A stretch of 20,179 bases of DNA from positions 1 through 20,179 of the forward strand of contig CAPAOL010000052.1 of the NCBI GenBank assembly GCA_948579315.1. Direction: 5' to 3'. The notes under the pieces are model-generated. The model saw nothing but the letters and a program-made list of their open reading frames with translations. It searched no databases and had not been told where the DNA came from. The position numbers and the translations under genes were made by a program. Positions 1-7,504 of the stretch are shown here, one piece after another; the stretch's first letter is position 1, and every line of letters begins with the position of its first letter. The DNA is from an uncultured Phocaeicola sp. (GTDB lineage Bacteria; Bacteroidota; Bacteroidia; Bacteroidales; Bacteroidaceae).

Positions 1-232
1 TGAAATGATATCCTCATTCTTTTTACATGTTTTCAACCGTTATCAACAGGGGGATGTGAATTAGTTATTATCTTTTCTTGTATAAAGAAATCCATCTGTT
101 TTACAATTGAGTTTAGGACTGAAGTAAAAATAAAAAGAGAGTAGGAGAGACTTCTTTTTCATTATATAGGCGTAAAGATCATAGATTTTTATGTAAGTTT
201 GTAACCGTTAATAATAAAGTAGAAAATAGAGT
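1..232. other. Left-edge intergenic region, no gene seen
   Basis: No convincing coding frame was found in these AT-rich bases on either strand. A weak AT-rich inverted repeat (AAAAAGA at 132-138 against TCTTTTT at 153-159) is too poor to call a terminator. The right end holds the likely promoter of the methyltransferase gene. Confidence 0.5.
194..201 (+). promoter_or_regulatory. Candidate -7 promoter element for the RNA methyltransferase
   Basis: TAAGTTTG matches the Bacteroidetes -7 consensus TAnnTTTG exactly and lies 31 bases before the ATG at 233. No good TTTG -33 element was seen at the usual distance, so the call rests on the -7 box and its position. Confidence 0.45.
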
Positions 233-769
233 ATGAGGAAACTCAAAATAACAGAACTGAACCGGCTTACTGTAGACGAATTCAAGAAAGCCGATAAGTT
301 GCCTTTAGCAGTGGTGCTGGATGAAGTACGCAGTTTACACAACATAGGGTCAGTGTTTCGCACATCGGATGCATTTTTGGTAGATTGCATTTATTTATGT
401 GGTATTACAGCCACTCCTCCCCATCCCGAAATGCATAAAACAGCTTTAGGAGCTGAGAATTCGGTGGAGTGGAGATATAAAAAGAATACGCTTGATGCCG
501 TTCAGGAACTTCATGATCAAGGGTTTACCGTATTGGCTATCGAACAGGTGGAAGGCAGTACTTTGCTGGACAAACTGGAACTGGATGCCGATAAAAAATA
601 TGCCATCGTAATGGGAAATGAAGTGAAAGGGGTACAGCAGGAAGTGGTCAATGCTTGCGACGGTTGTGTTGAGATTCCCCAATACGGCACAAAACATTCG
701 TTGAATGTATCGGTTACCACAGGAATTATTTTATGGGAGTTTGCCAATAAATTAATGAAATTCAGATAA
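233..769 (+). CDS. SpoU/TrmH-family RNA 2'-O-methyltransferase
   Basis: The 178-residue protein has the three SpoU/TrmH (SPOUT) motifs that build the knotted SAM-binding fold. Motif 1 is at residues 29-43, with N37 and R43 in NIGSVFRTSDAF. Motif 2 is IVMGNEVKGV at 125-134, and motif 3 is IPQYGTKHSLNVSVTTGI at 148-165. The segment HKTALGAE at 68-75 is also typical. The family uses S-adenosylmethionine to methylate a ribose 2'-OH in tRNA or rRNA in the cytoplasm. This is a short form without the N-terminal substrate-binding domain seen in RlmB, so the target RNA cannot be named. The ATG at 233 starts directly into conserved sequence and has a -7 box upstream. The gene stands alone and converges on the DUF4294 gene with a 30-base gap. 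Confidence 0.9.
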   Translation: MRKLKITELNRLTVDEFKKADKLPLAVVLDEVRSLHNIGSVFRTSDAFLVDCIYLCGITATPPHPEMHKTALGAENSVEWRYKKNTLDAVQELHDQGFTVLAIEQVEGSTLLDKLELDADKKYAIVMGNEVKGVQQEVVNACDGCVEIPQYGTKHSLNVSVTTGIILWEFANKLMKFR

Positions 770-799
770 TAAGAGTAAAATTCAAACAGTAGGAATCAG

Positions 800-1396
800 T
801 TAGATTTGTCCGTTTTCAACTAACAATACCACCCGTTCGGTCAGTCGATCCTCTCCCTCCGGATGATATTCTTTCTTCAGGCTGGCACCAAAAAGTGCTG
901 CAAAAGTTTGATAGAATCCGGCTTTAAAGGGTCCCATAAAAGCTTTTACCAATTCATAAGAGGAAGAATCCGTTTGACGGTTTACTAACTTTATCAACAG
1001 TTTACCCTGTGAAAAGGTTAATTTCTTCATAATCGGTGTATATTGCTCTTTTAGTCCCTTCTCTACGAGTTTCAGGTGCTTTTCCCTGGCTTTTTTGTCA
1101 GGCAGTGTTTCTATATATTCGTAAGTTTCTATCACAGCACGGTTAATTTCACGGGCTAATGGCAGGGTTTTCTTCACATTCCTTACCAAGCGGTAGTATT
1201 CCCGTCTTTCTTTTTCGTTTTTGAATTTTAATGGTCTGAAAATGTATACATTAGGTAACTGTACAGCTGGAATAGTATCTCCTTTGTATACACATACAGG
1301 TACCATGTATCCGTTTATAGTAGTCGTTTGTTGCTGGGAATAAGCAGCAGCGGCTATAAAGGAAAAAAACAATGCTATAAAGAGTTTCCTTTTCAT
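800..1396 (-). CDS. Exported DUF4294 family protein
   Basis: This 198-residue protein starts with a clear signal peptide: a basic MKRK, then a hydrophobic stretch to about residue 18 and likely cleavage near AYSQ. It is therefore expected in the periplasm or outside the cell. The rest is charged and helical, with Lys/Arg/Glu-rich segments around residues 55-130. The C-terminal segment with FYQTFAALFGASLKKEYHPEGED (within residues 161-183) is characteristic of DUF4294, a Bacteroidetes family of unknown function. No catalytic motif can be pointed to. The length fits the family. It is divergent from the HHH outer-membrane protein, with 72 bases between the start codons, and convergent with the methyltransferase. 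The family assignment is from recognition of the C-terminal pattern; function is unknown. Confidence 0.82.
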   Translation of the reverse strand: MKRKLFIALFFSFIAAAAYSQQQTTTINGYMVPVCVYKGDTIPAVQLPNVYIFRPLKFKNEKERREYYRLVRNVKKTLPLAREINRAVIETYEYIETLPDKKAREKHLKLVEKGLKEQYTPIMKKLTFSQGKLLIKLVNRQTDSSSYELVKAFMGPFKAGFYQTFAALFGASLKKEYHPEGEDRLTERVVLLVENGQI

Positions 1397-1403
1397 CTTG
1401 GTG

Positions 1404-1411
1404 CAAAAGTA
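1404..1411 (-). promoter_or_regulatory. -7 promoter element for the DUF4294 gene
   Basis: Read on the minus strand the sequence is TACTTTTG, a perfect TAnnTTTG. Only seven bases separate it from the ATG at 1396, which would give a very short or absent 5' leader. No clear TTTG was found at the -33 position. Confidence 0.55.
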
Positions 1412-1468
1412 GCAAGAAATATGATTACTCTGTATAGTGGATAAAACTATTTAACTTAAAACACGCCA

Positions 1469-3541
1469 ATGAATTACAAAATGAACAGGTTGTTAAGAGT
1501 AATGTTAATTATCTGTATTACAATACTTTTATCGGTGCATAACCTGTGTGCGCAGGAAGTATGGGAAGAACTGGCAGAGCAATTGATGGATGAAGATGAA
1601 AACAGTTCGTTTCAATGGGATACTCACTTTGAGGAGCTTTCCGAATTACGTGAAAATCCCATCAATATCAATACAGCAACTAAAGAGCAACTGGAACGTT
1701 TTCCATTTCTCTCTGACCAACTGGTAGAGAATATATTGTATTATCTGTACAAATATGGTCCTATGCTTACCCGCAATGAGTTATGGATGATTGAAGATAT
1801 TGACAGGCAGACTATTCACTATTTACTACCCTTTATTTGCTTTGAAACTCCTGAAAAAGAGCAATATAAACCAAATATAAAGCGAATATTGAAATACGGT
1901 AAACAAGAGTTATCAACACGTGTCGATATTCCTTTTTATACGAAGGCCGGGTATCAACAGTACCCGGCAGAAACTTTAAAAAAGAATCCGAACAAACAGT
2001 ATTTGGGATATGGATATTATCATAATCTGCGATATAGTTTTCATTATCGGGATCAGATTTATGCAGGAATTACTGCTGAAAAGGATGCAGGAGAACCTTT
2101 CTTTACCGGACAAAATAAAAAAGGTTATGATTTTTATTCACTATACTTGTTAATTCGTAATATAGGTCATATCAAGACTTTAGCTCTTGGTAATTACCGT
2201 GTCAGCTATGGTTATGGACTAGTTATCAACACTGATTTCGGGATGGGAAAAACAGCTACACTCTCTACTTTGGGAAATAAGAGCCGGGGCATACGCAAGC
2301 ATTCTTCTACCGATGAATATAACTATTTTCAAGGAATGGCAGTCAGCTATAAGTTGGCGAAAAGATGGACATTGGATGGTTTCTATTCTTATCGGAAGAT
2401 GGATGGTATTGTTGATAACCAGTTTATAAGATCGTTGAAAAAAGATGGATATCATCGGTTGTATCGTGAGTTTGAGAAGAAAAATACATTAACTAATCAG
2501 TTGGTTGGCAGTAATTTAAATTATAATGGAAAGTACTGTGAGTTAGGATTAACAGCTGTTTATAATGTTTTCAACAAGCCGTTGAATCCTGAGAAGAAGT
2601 ACTATAATATTTATTATCCCCGTGGAAAGGACTTTTATAATGTGGGAGGAGATTATAAATTCTTTTGGAAACGCTTCTCTTTATTGGGTGAAACGGCTAT
2701 AGACAAATGTGGTACTTGGGCAACCATGAATATGTTACGTTATTCACCGAAAGGAGGAACACAGTTAATAGTTATGAACAGGTATTATGATGCCAAATAT
2801 CAATCGGTTTATGCTCGTTCTATAGGAGAGGGAAGTACGGTACAAAATGAGAGTGGATTTTATATAGGATTGGAAACCAGTATTTTAAAGTATATCAAAA
2901 TGACTTGTTATGGTGATTTTTTCTATTTCCCTTGGAAGAAATATTTAGTAAGCAAAGCAGGAACCAAAGGATTGGATGGATTACTCCAATTAAGTTATTC
3001 ACCTACTTATGAACTGGAAATGTTTATAAGATATCGTTATAAAAAGAAGGAAAAGGACTTCACTGCTGCGGATAAAACCAAGCAAACTATTCCATCTATT
3101 CAGCAGAAATGCCGATACCAATTGAATTATAGCGTGAAAGATAAACTGACATTGAAAACCATAGCGGATTATGTACGCATCAACTTTCGTGGGCAATCTG
3201 CTTCCAATGGTTTTCTGGTTTCTCAATGTGCTGCTTATACATTTCATTTGCTTCCTCTTCAGCTTGATTTGAGTGCCGCATGGTTTAATACGGATGACTA
3301 TAATTCCCGTCTTACTATCTATGAAAAGAGTGTGCTCTATGCTTTTTCCATGCCTTCATTCTATTATAAAGGTATGCGTGTGGCAGTGAACGCCCGTTAT
3401 GAATTGAATAAACACATTATCTTGCAGGCCAAGTACGGAACTACCCATTATTTCAATCGGGATAAGATAAGTTCCGCTTTGGAGGAAATTGACGGCAGTA
3501 CAAAGAGTGACCTTTATTTGCAGTTGAGACTGAAATTTTGA
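1469..3541 (+). CDS. Helix-hairpin-helix (ComEA-like) domain protein with predicted outer-membrane beta-barrel
   Basis: This protein has 690 residues. An in-frame ATG at 1481 (Met5) is an equally plausible start, because the signal peptide proper begins there: MNRLLRV, a hydrophobic core, then cleavage near LCAQ at residues 26-29. An acidic linker follows. Residues 62-123 resemble the paired helix-hairpin-helix of ComEA: ININTATKEQLERFP, then YKYGPMLTRNELWMIEDI and a LLPFI end. From about residue 150 to the end the sequence is rich in Tyr, Phe and Arg, with alternating strand-like segments (such as YHNLRYSFHYRDQIYAGITAE, residues 188-208). The protein ends in LQLRLKF, with the terminal aromatic residue typical of outer-membrane barrels. 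The HHH hairpin lacks the usual G-x-G (it reads FPFLSDQLV), so DNA binding is uncertain. It could be a structural or secretion-related barrel protein; function is unknown. The gene is divergent from DUF4294 and is followed 45 bases later by the radical SAM gene, which has its own promoter box. Confidence 0.82.
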   Translation: MNYKMNRLLRVMLIICITILLSVHNLCAQEVWEELAEQLMDEDENSSFQWDTHFEELSELRENPININTATKEQLERFPFLSDQLVENILYYLYKYGPMLTRNELWMIEDIDRQTIHYLLPFICFETPEKEQYKPNIKRILKYGKQELSTRVDIPFYTKAGYQQYPAETLKKNPNKQYLGYGYYHNLRYSFHYRDQIYAGITAEKDAGEPFFTGQNKKGYDFYSLYLLIRNIGHIKTLALGNYRVSYGYGLVINTDFGMGKTATLSTLGNKSRGIRKHSSTDEYNYFQGMAVSYKLAKRWTLDGFYSYRKMDGIVDNQFIRSLKKDGYHRLYREFEKKNTLTNQLVGSNLNYNGKYCELGLTAVYNVFNKPLNPEKKYYNIYYPRGKDFYNVGGDYKFFWKRFSLLGETAIDKCGTWATMNMLRYSPKGGTQLIVMNRYYDAKYQSVYARSIGEGSTVQNESGFYIGLETSILKYIKMTCYGDFFYFPWKKYLVSKAGTKGLDGLLQLSYSPTYELEMFIRYRYKKKEKDFTAADKTKQTIPSIQQKCRYQLNYSVKDKLTLKTIADYVRINFRGQSASNGFLVSQCAAYTFHLLPLQLDLSAAWFNTDDYNSRLTIYEKSVLYAFSMPSFYYKGMRVAVNARYELNKHIILQAKYGTTHYFNRDKISSALEEIDGSTKSDLYLQLRLKF

Positions 3542-3552
3542 AAAACATTCTG

Positions 3553-3560
3553 TATTTTTG
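3553..3560 (+). promoter_or_regulatory. -7 promoter element for the radical SAM gene
   Basis: TATTTTTG is a perfect TAnnTTTG placed 26 bases before the ATG at 3587, in the short gap after the HHH gene. It suggests separate transcription of the radical SAM gene rather than simple read-through. Confidence 0.5.
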
Positions 3561-3586
3561 TACTGTTATCAACTGAAAAAAGAACT

Positions 3587-4363
3587 ATGTCAACAGTCAT
3601 TTATCCTTCTCCCATCTTCGGTCCGGTACATAGTCGTCGTTTGGGAGTGTCTTTAGGAATCAATCTTCTTCCTGAAGATGGTAAATTTTGTACCTTCGAT
3701 TGCATTTATTGCGAATGTGGTTTTAATGAAGATCATCGTCCCCAAAAGAAACTGCCTACTCGCGAGCAGGTTCGTGAGGCTTTGGAAGCCCGTTTGATTG
3801 ATATGCAGCAAAATGGTCCTAAACCGGATGTGCTGACTTTTGCCGGTAATGGCGAACCGACGGCTCATCCTCACTTTGCAGGAATTATAGAGGATACTTT
3901 GGCATTGCGTGATATATATTTTCCTCAGGCAAAAGTGAGTGTATTGAGTAATTCTACTTTTATTCACAAACCGGAGGTATTTGATGCATTGAATAAGATA
4001 GATAATAATATATTGAAGCTGGATACTATTGATACGGATTATATTCGATTGACAGACCGCCCGACCGGGCACTATGATGTGCGGAAAATTATAAAAGGGA
4101 TGAAAGCTTTCAAAGGTAATCTGATTATTCAGACCATGTTCATGAAAGGTAAATATCAAGGGCAGGATGTGGATAATACTTCAGATCGGTATGTGCTGCC
4201 CTGGCTGGAAACGGTGAAAGAGATTGCTCCCCGTCAGGTGATGATTTACACCATCGACCGTGAAACGCCCGATCATGATTTGGAAAAGGCTACTCATGAG
4301 GAATTGGACAGAATAGGAAAATTGATAAAGGATTCCGGCATTCCGGTATCGGTCTCGTATTGA
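3587..4363 (+). CDS. Radical SAM protein, TYW1-like (COG0731 type)
   Basis: This 258-residue protein carries the radical SAM iron-sulfur motif as C35-x3-C39-x2-C42 (CTFDCIYC) near the N-terminus. It is followed by GNGEPT at 87-92, which corresponds to the GGE motif that contacts SAM, and by SNST at 121-124. The fold is expected to be a partial TIM barrel that reductively cleaves SAM to a 5'-deoxyadenosyl radical. The N-terminal FGPVHSRRLGVSLGINLLP region and the short C-terminus fit the COG0731 group of Fe-S oxidoreductases related to wybutosine-synthesis TYW1. Bacteria lack wybutosine, so the substrate here is unknown. The family call is firm; function is not known. The coding region ends in TGA immediately before the AAGTAAG repeat cluster. 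Confidence 0.88.
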   Translation: MSTVIYPSPIFGPVHSRRLGVSLGINLLPEDGKFCTFDCIYCECGFNEDHRPQKKLPTREQVREALEARLIDMQQNGPKPDVLTFAGNGEPTAHPHFAGIIEDTLALRDIYFPQAKVSVLSNSTFIHKPEVFDALNKIDNNILKLDTIDTDYIRLTDRPTGHYDVRKIIKGMKAFKGNLIIQTMFMKGKYQGQDVDNTSDRYVLPWLETVKEIAPRQVMIYTIDRETPDHDLEKATHEELDRIGKLIKDSGIPVSVSY

Positions 4364-4368
4364 GAAAA

Positions 4369-4459
4369 AAGTAAGTTGACTTCAAAGGGCAAGTAAGTTG
4401 ACTTACTTTGCCGATGAAGTGAGCTTACTTTGCTCATGAACATATCTTACTTTTTCAGG
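4369..4459. repeat. Cluster of four degenerate AAGTAAG/CTTACTT repeat units
   Basis: Starting six bases after the radical SAM stop, four related units follow each other at 4369-4390, 4391-4416, 4417-4438 and 4439-4459. Units 1 and 2 share the 14-mer AAGTAAGTTGACTT exactly. Unit 2 contains the near-palindrome AAGTAAGTTGACTTACTT at 4391-4408: 8-base arms around TG. Unit 3 starts AAGTGAGCTTACTTTG, and units 2 and 3 both end in ATG after a TTTGC core. Unit 4 keeps only CTTACTT. The block could be a multi-hairpin 3' end of the radical SAM mRNA or a copy of a dispersed intergenic repeat family. Confidence 0.7.
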
Positions 4460-4553
4460 TCACTATTAAAACATATAATTTATTCCTGGATATTTTTCAA
4501 AGACTGGAGATACGTTGTTTCACATACTTGCAATTGAATGGATTTGAATAATA

Positions 4554-5087
4554 ATGGAATATACTTCTATCCCTGATTATAATGATGGAAGCTTTAATCT
4601 TTATCAGAACGAACTGATGAACTTTTTCATCTTTCTGACCAAGGTACATCCAGCTTTTATTCTTGACAAGTCATTGAAAGCTTAATGCTGTCTGTTTGTT
4701 CTGTCCGCTTGCGATGAGCTTTGTGATATGAATAAATAACATCACTTTAGCCGATTTCCAGCTGAGAATTAATGAATTGTTAGTTCTTTTGCAGGATGCC
4801 CATACTTTTGTGAATATAGAACCGTTGTCGCTATATCCATTTTCTGTCCGCTATTTTAACGGGAATTTTTATTTATACTCCATTTTTTGGAACACATGAT
4901 TCAGGATATGAATCAAAGGGGAGTTTCTTTGCTGGTTGTTGATATGCGGTATAATGGGGGAGGTAACAGCCTTTTAGGAAATATGCTGTTGGAGGCATTG
5001 AATATTCATTTATCTATTTCCATAAGCTATGGAAATACAACAAACACGAAGAAAGCACTTGGCTATATGGCAGGAAGGGCTTAGGGA
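4554..5087 (+). pseudogene. Remnant of an S41-type (tail-specific protease-like) peptidase
   Basis: Three coding fragments in two frames look like pieces of one gene. Fragment A (4554-4685) is an ATG-started 43-codon frame containing KVHPAF and ending at TAA. Fragment B (about 4732-4896, another frame) contains LLVLLQDAHTFV, which fits the D-A-H-T motif of S41 proteases. Fragment C (about 4887-5087, back in frame A) contains LLVVDMRYNGGGNS, the hallmark segment that carries the catalytic serine in this family. The stretch normally lying between B and C is missing, so there is an internal deletion as well as frame changes, and the C-terminal part beyond the serine is very short. The product cannot be an active protease. 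From 5088 to 5228 no further convincing coding sequence was found. Confidence 0.75.
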
Positions 5088-5228
5088 TGCGGATAAGGTC
5101 TTTTAATGATAAATCTGATTTCAAGATTTTAAAACACCAGTGAGGAGTATGGGGGCATTTTACACTTATTTACTGAAAAAAGGATATTGGCTTTCTATTC
5201 CTGTCCTTCATTAGCAGAATAGAATCAA

Positions 5229-5267
5229 AAAGGAGAGCATTTATTTTAGTCCATAATGCTCTCCTTT
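5229..5267 (-). terminator. Strong hairpin terminator after the SulP gene, possibly bidirectional
   Basis: AAAGGAGAGCATT at 5229-5241 pairs with AATGCTCTCCTTT at 5255-5267, giving a perfect 13-bp stem with a 13-base loop. On the minus strand it lies just past the SulP stop and runs into TTTTTG. On the plus strand a T-rich stretch also follows, so it may stop transcription coming from the pseudogene side too. Confidence 0.8.
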
Positions 5268-5273
5268 CTTATT

Positions 5274-6956
5274 TTATTTTTCTATAATAGCCTTTGCTTT
5301 CTCCAAAGCCACATTGATATTAGGACAGATATTTTCTTTTCCCAGCAGTTCATTAAATCCTGATTTTTCAAGAATTTGATGCACTTTTTCATTCACTCCC
5401 GAAAGCACAATCTGAATATTTTCTTTCTTAGACATTTCGCATAGATTAGTCAGGTTGTGAATACCGGTAGAATCAATGAATGGTACTTTACGCATACGTA
5501 CGATCCGTACTTTGGGACGGTCGCCCAGTTCGGACATGATTTCCTCAAACTTGGTAGCGATACCAAAGAAGTAGGGACCGTTGATTTCATATACTTCCAC
5601 ACCTTTGGGAACCATGAGATGTTCTTCGTGCACTTCCAGATCGGATTCATTATTGGGGTCGATTTCATTTTTGATAACCGATATTTCTGTTGTTTCCATG
5701 ACACGTTTCATGAACAATACACAGGCAATGAGCAAACCTACTTCAATAGCTACGGTCAAATCGAAAATAACAGTCAAGAAGAAAGTGATCAACAATACGG
5801 TGACGTCTGATTTCGGATTCTTCAGCAACGCTTTGAAAGTACGCCAGCCGCTCATGTTATAGGAAACAATCACCAATACACCTGCCAGACAGGCCATCGG
5901 GATATATTGTGCCAGAGGCATCAGAAACAAGAGAATCAGCAACAGAATGACTGCATGAATGATACCTGCAACAGGTGATTTTCCACCGTTGTTGATATTG
6001 GTCATGGTACGTGCGATGGCTCCTGTAGCAGGAATACCGCCAAACAGCGGAGCGATAATATTGGCTGCGCCCTGGGCTATCAGTTCCGTGTTTGAATCGT
6101 GGCGGTCACCAATGACACCATCGGCTACGGCAGCAGACAACAGAGATTCTATGGCTCCCAGTACAGCAATGGTGATGGCAACCGGAAATAAATTCTTGAT
6201 AGCTTCCCAATTTAATTCGGGCACTACTGCATCCGGCAGCTGTGACTGAATGGTAAAACGGTCGCCAATGGTGTCGATACAAGTGATTCCGCCATATGTT
6301 TTCATCAGGTACACGGCAATGGTTACTACAATGATGGCAATCAGTGAACCTGGAATCTTTTTTGAGAACCGGGGAGTCAGTGCGATAATCAGGACGCTGA
6401 CTATGCTGACAATGGCGTTCCACCAATTAACAGTATCAAAATGACGGAAATACATCATCCATTTACCTATGAAGTCTCCCGGTATTTTTTCTCCTCCGAA
6501 GTTCAGTCCGAAGATATCGGCAATCTGTGTCGTAAAGATGGTAACGGCAATACCACTGGTAAATCCTACAATAATGGGATAAGGAATGAATTTGATAACA
6601 GCTCCCAGCTTGAATACACCTAATAAAATAAGGAGTACTCCTGCCATAAGAGTTGCTACTGTTAATCCGCTGATGCCGTATTCTTGGATGATTCCATAGA
6701 TAATTACGATAAATGCTCCGGTAGGTCCGCCTATCTGTACTTTGCTTCCTCCTAATAAAGAGATGATAAATCCTGCTACAATAGCAGTGATGATGCCTTT
6801 TTCTGGGGAAACTCCCGAAGCGATACCAAATGCGATAGCCAGTGGAAGTGCAACAATACCTACGATAATTCCGGCCATGAGGTCGGCCATGAAGCTCTCT
6901 TTTGAATAATTCTGTAGGGTAGTGAAGAGCTTCGGTTTGAATTCAAATGCTTTCAT
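5274..6956 (-). CDS. SulP-family inorganic anion transporter with C-terminal STAS domain
   Basis: This 560-residue inner-membrane protein has the SulP layout. A short cytoplasmic N-terminus (to about residue 20) is followed by a membrane region of about 400 residues. That region includes the conserved start MADLMAGIIVGIVALPLAIAF, the QIGGPTGAFIVII segment near 74-86 and GGIPATGAIARTMTNI near 308-323. A cytoplasmic STAS domain follows at about 448-560. The STAS domain keeps FIDSTG, with S496 at the position that is phosphorylated in anti-sigma factor antagonists. The family moves sulfate, bicarbonate or other anions across the inner membrane; the substrate is not readable from sequence, and no carbonic anhydrase or sulfate assimilation gene is next to it. 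The length is normal for the family. The start is supported by a -7 box 37 bases upstream, and the gene has its own terminator, so it is probably monocistronic. Confidence 0.93.
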   Translation of the reverse strand: MKAFEFKPKLFTTLQNYSKESFMADLMAGIIVGIVALPLAIAFGIASGVSPEKGIITAIVAGFIISLLGGSKVQIGGPTGAFIVIIYGIIQEYGISGLTVATLMAGVLLILLGVFKLGAVIKFIPYPIIVGFTSGIAVTIFTTQIADIFGLNFGGEKIPGDFIGKWMMYFRHFDTVNWWNAIVSIVSVLIIALTPRFSKKIPGSLIAIIVVTIAVYLMKTYGGITCIDTIGDRFTIQSQLPDAVVPELNWEAIKNLFPVAITIAVLGAIESLLSAAVADGVIGDRHDSNTELIAQGAANIIAPLFGGIPATGAIARTMTNINNGGKSPVAGIIHAVILLLILLFLMPLAQYIPMACLAGVLVIVSYNMSGWRTFKALLKNPKSDVTVLLITFFLTVIFDLTVAIEVGLLIACVLFMKRVMETTEISVIKNEIDPNNESDLEVHEEHLMVPKGVEVYEINGPYFFGIATKFEEIMSELGDRPKVRIVRMRKVPFIDSTGIHNLTNLCEMSKKENIQIVLSGVNEKVHQILEKSGFNELLGKENICPNINVALEKAKAIIEK

Positions 6957-6993
6957 TTGTCAACTACTTTATGCTATGATTTTAAACGAGTTG

Positions 6994-7001
6994 CAAAAGT
7001 A
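6994..7001 (-). promoter_or_regulatory. -7 promoter element for the SulP transporter gene
   Basis: On the minus strand this reads TACTTTTG, a perfect TAnnTTTG and the same octamer as at the DUF4294 gene. It lies 37 bases before the start codon. No clear -33 TTTG was seen. Confidence 0.55.
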
Positions 7002-7054
7002 GATAAAATTAATGTATAAATTAAGGTATTATTCTATTTAAATTCGTATTTTTG

Positions 7055-7324
7055 TTATTCATAGGGTGTTTTGTTGATGGTAATGGTGCGTTGGGCGGTA
7101 GAATCATTTGTGATACTGGTTACATCTCCTCTCGTAGTGAAGTAAACGTAATTTCCTTTATCGTAAAAACGATATACCTTGCAACCGTCATGTTCAAACA
7201 GATAGCTGACAGTGTAAGTGGAGTTGTTTTCAGACTCTCCGATTTTTAACGGTATGGACGCACATGAATTAAATCCTATTATAGTAAGGAGGGGAAAAGT
7301 GAATAATTTGATGATGTTTTTCAT
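7055..7324 (-). CDS. Small lipoprotein, DUF4884-like
   Basis: With the ATG at 7324 the product is 89 residues. It has a short basic start (MKNIIK), a hydrophobic segment and a lipobox GFNSC with C21 as the likely lipidated cysteine, so it should be anchored in a membrane facing the periplasm or the surface. The mature part contains YLFEHDGCKVYRFYDKGNYVYF, which resembles DUF4884, a Bacteroidetes domain of unknown function. The frame continues upstream to a GTG at 7354, but that codon overlaps the probable -7 promoter element and precedes the signal peptide, so 7324 is preferred. It lies on the same strand as the SulP gene but the promoter box between them suggests separate transcription; it is divergent from rubrerythrin. 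Confidence 0.78.
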   Translation of the reverse strand: MKNIIKLFTFPLLTIIGFNSCASIPLKIGESENNSTYTVSYLFEHDGCKVYRFYDKGNYVYFTTRGDVTSITNDSTAQRTITINKTPYE

Positions 7325-7353
7325 AATGGAAAATGTTAATGTTGTTGTGAACA

Positions 7354-7361
7354 CAAATATA
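7354..7361 (-). promoter_or_regulatory. -7 promoter element for the small lipoprotein gene
   Basis: On the minus strand the sequence is TATATTTG, a perfect TAnnTTTG, 29 bases before the ATG at 7324. It overlaps the alternative GTG start at 7354 and so argues against that start. Confidence 0.5.
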
Positions 7362-7414
7362 GGTGTTCTTGTTTATTTTATATAAAGTGAACGTTTAATT
7401 AAATATAAAAACGT

Positions 7415-7433
7415 AATTGTAATAAATACAATT
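7415..7433. promoter_or_regulatory. Candidate operator: perfect inverted repeat upstream of rubrerythrin
   Basis: AATTGTA at 7415-7421 and TACAATT at 7427-7433 form perfect 7-base arms around ATAAA, a 19-bp dyad. It lies 15 bases upstream of the rubrerythrin -7 element, about where the -33 region would be, in the shared intergenic region of two divergent genes. The size fits a dimeric repressor or activator site; which regulator binds is not known. Confidence 0.4.
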
Positions 7434-7448
7434 TTGAAATAAAATATA

Positions 7449-7456
7449 TATCTTTG
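7449..7456 (+). promoter_or_regulatory. -7 promoter element for rubrerythrin
   Basis: TATCTTTG is a perfect TAnnTTTG, 48 bases before the ATG at 7505. This gives a leader of roughly 40 bases that is A-rich near the start codon, as is usual for translation initiation in this phylum. Confidence 0.6.
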
Positions 7457-7504
7457 TGTCATCAACAGATGATCAAATAATACTAACTAATAAAACTAAC
7501 AATT

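Noticed and set aside
40..48. DnaA-box-like TTATCAACA
   Set aside because: It differs from the TTATNCACA consensus, is single, and similar words recur by chance elsewhere in the window (for example in coding sequence near 1914 and 2222); no origin features.
3653..4159. 168-codon open frame antisense to the radical SAM gene
   Set aside because: The sense strand encodes clear radical SAM motifs; the antisense product has no recognisable pattern.
4369..4459. CRISPR array
   Set aside because: The units are degenerate, abut each other without unique spacers, and no cas genes are nearby.
4887..5084. 65-codon frame as an independent small gene
   Set aside because: It starts at TTG and contains only the middle of an S41 protease motif region, so it is a fragment of the pseudogene.
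7325..7354. N-terminal extension of the small lipoprotein to a GTG at 7354
   Set aside because: It would put extra residues before a complete lipoprotein signal and overlaps the probable -7 promoter element.
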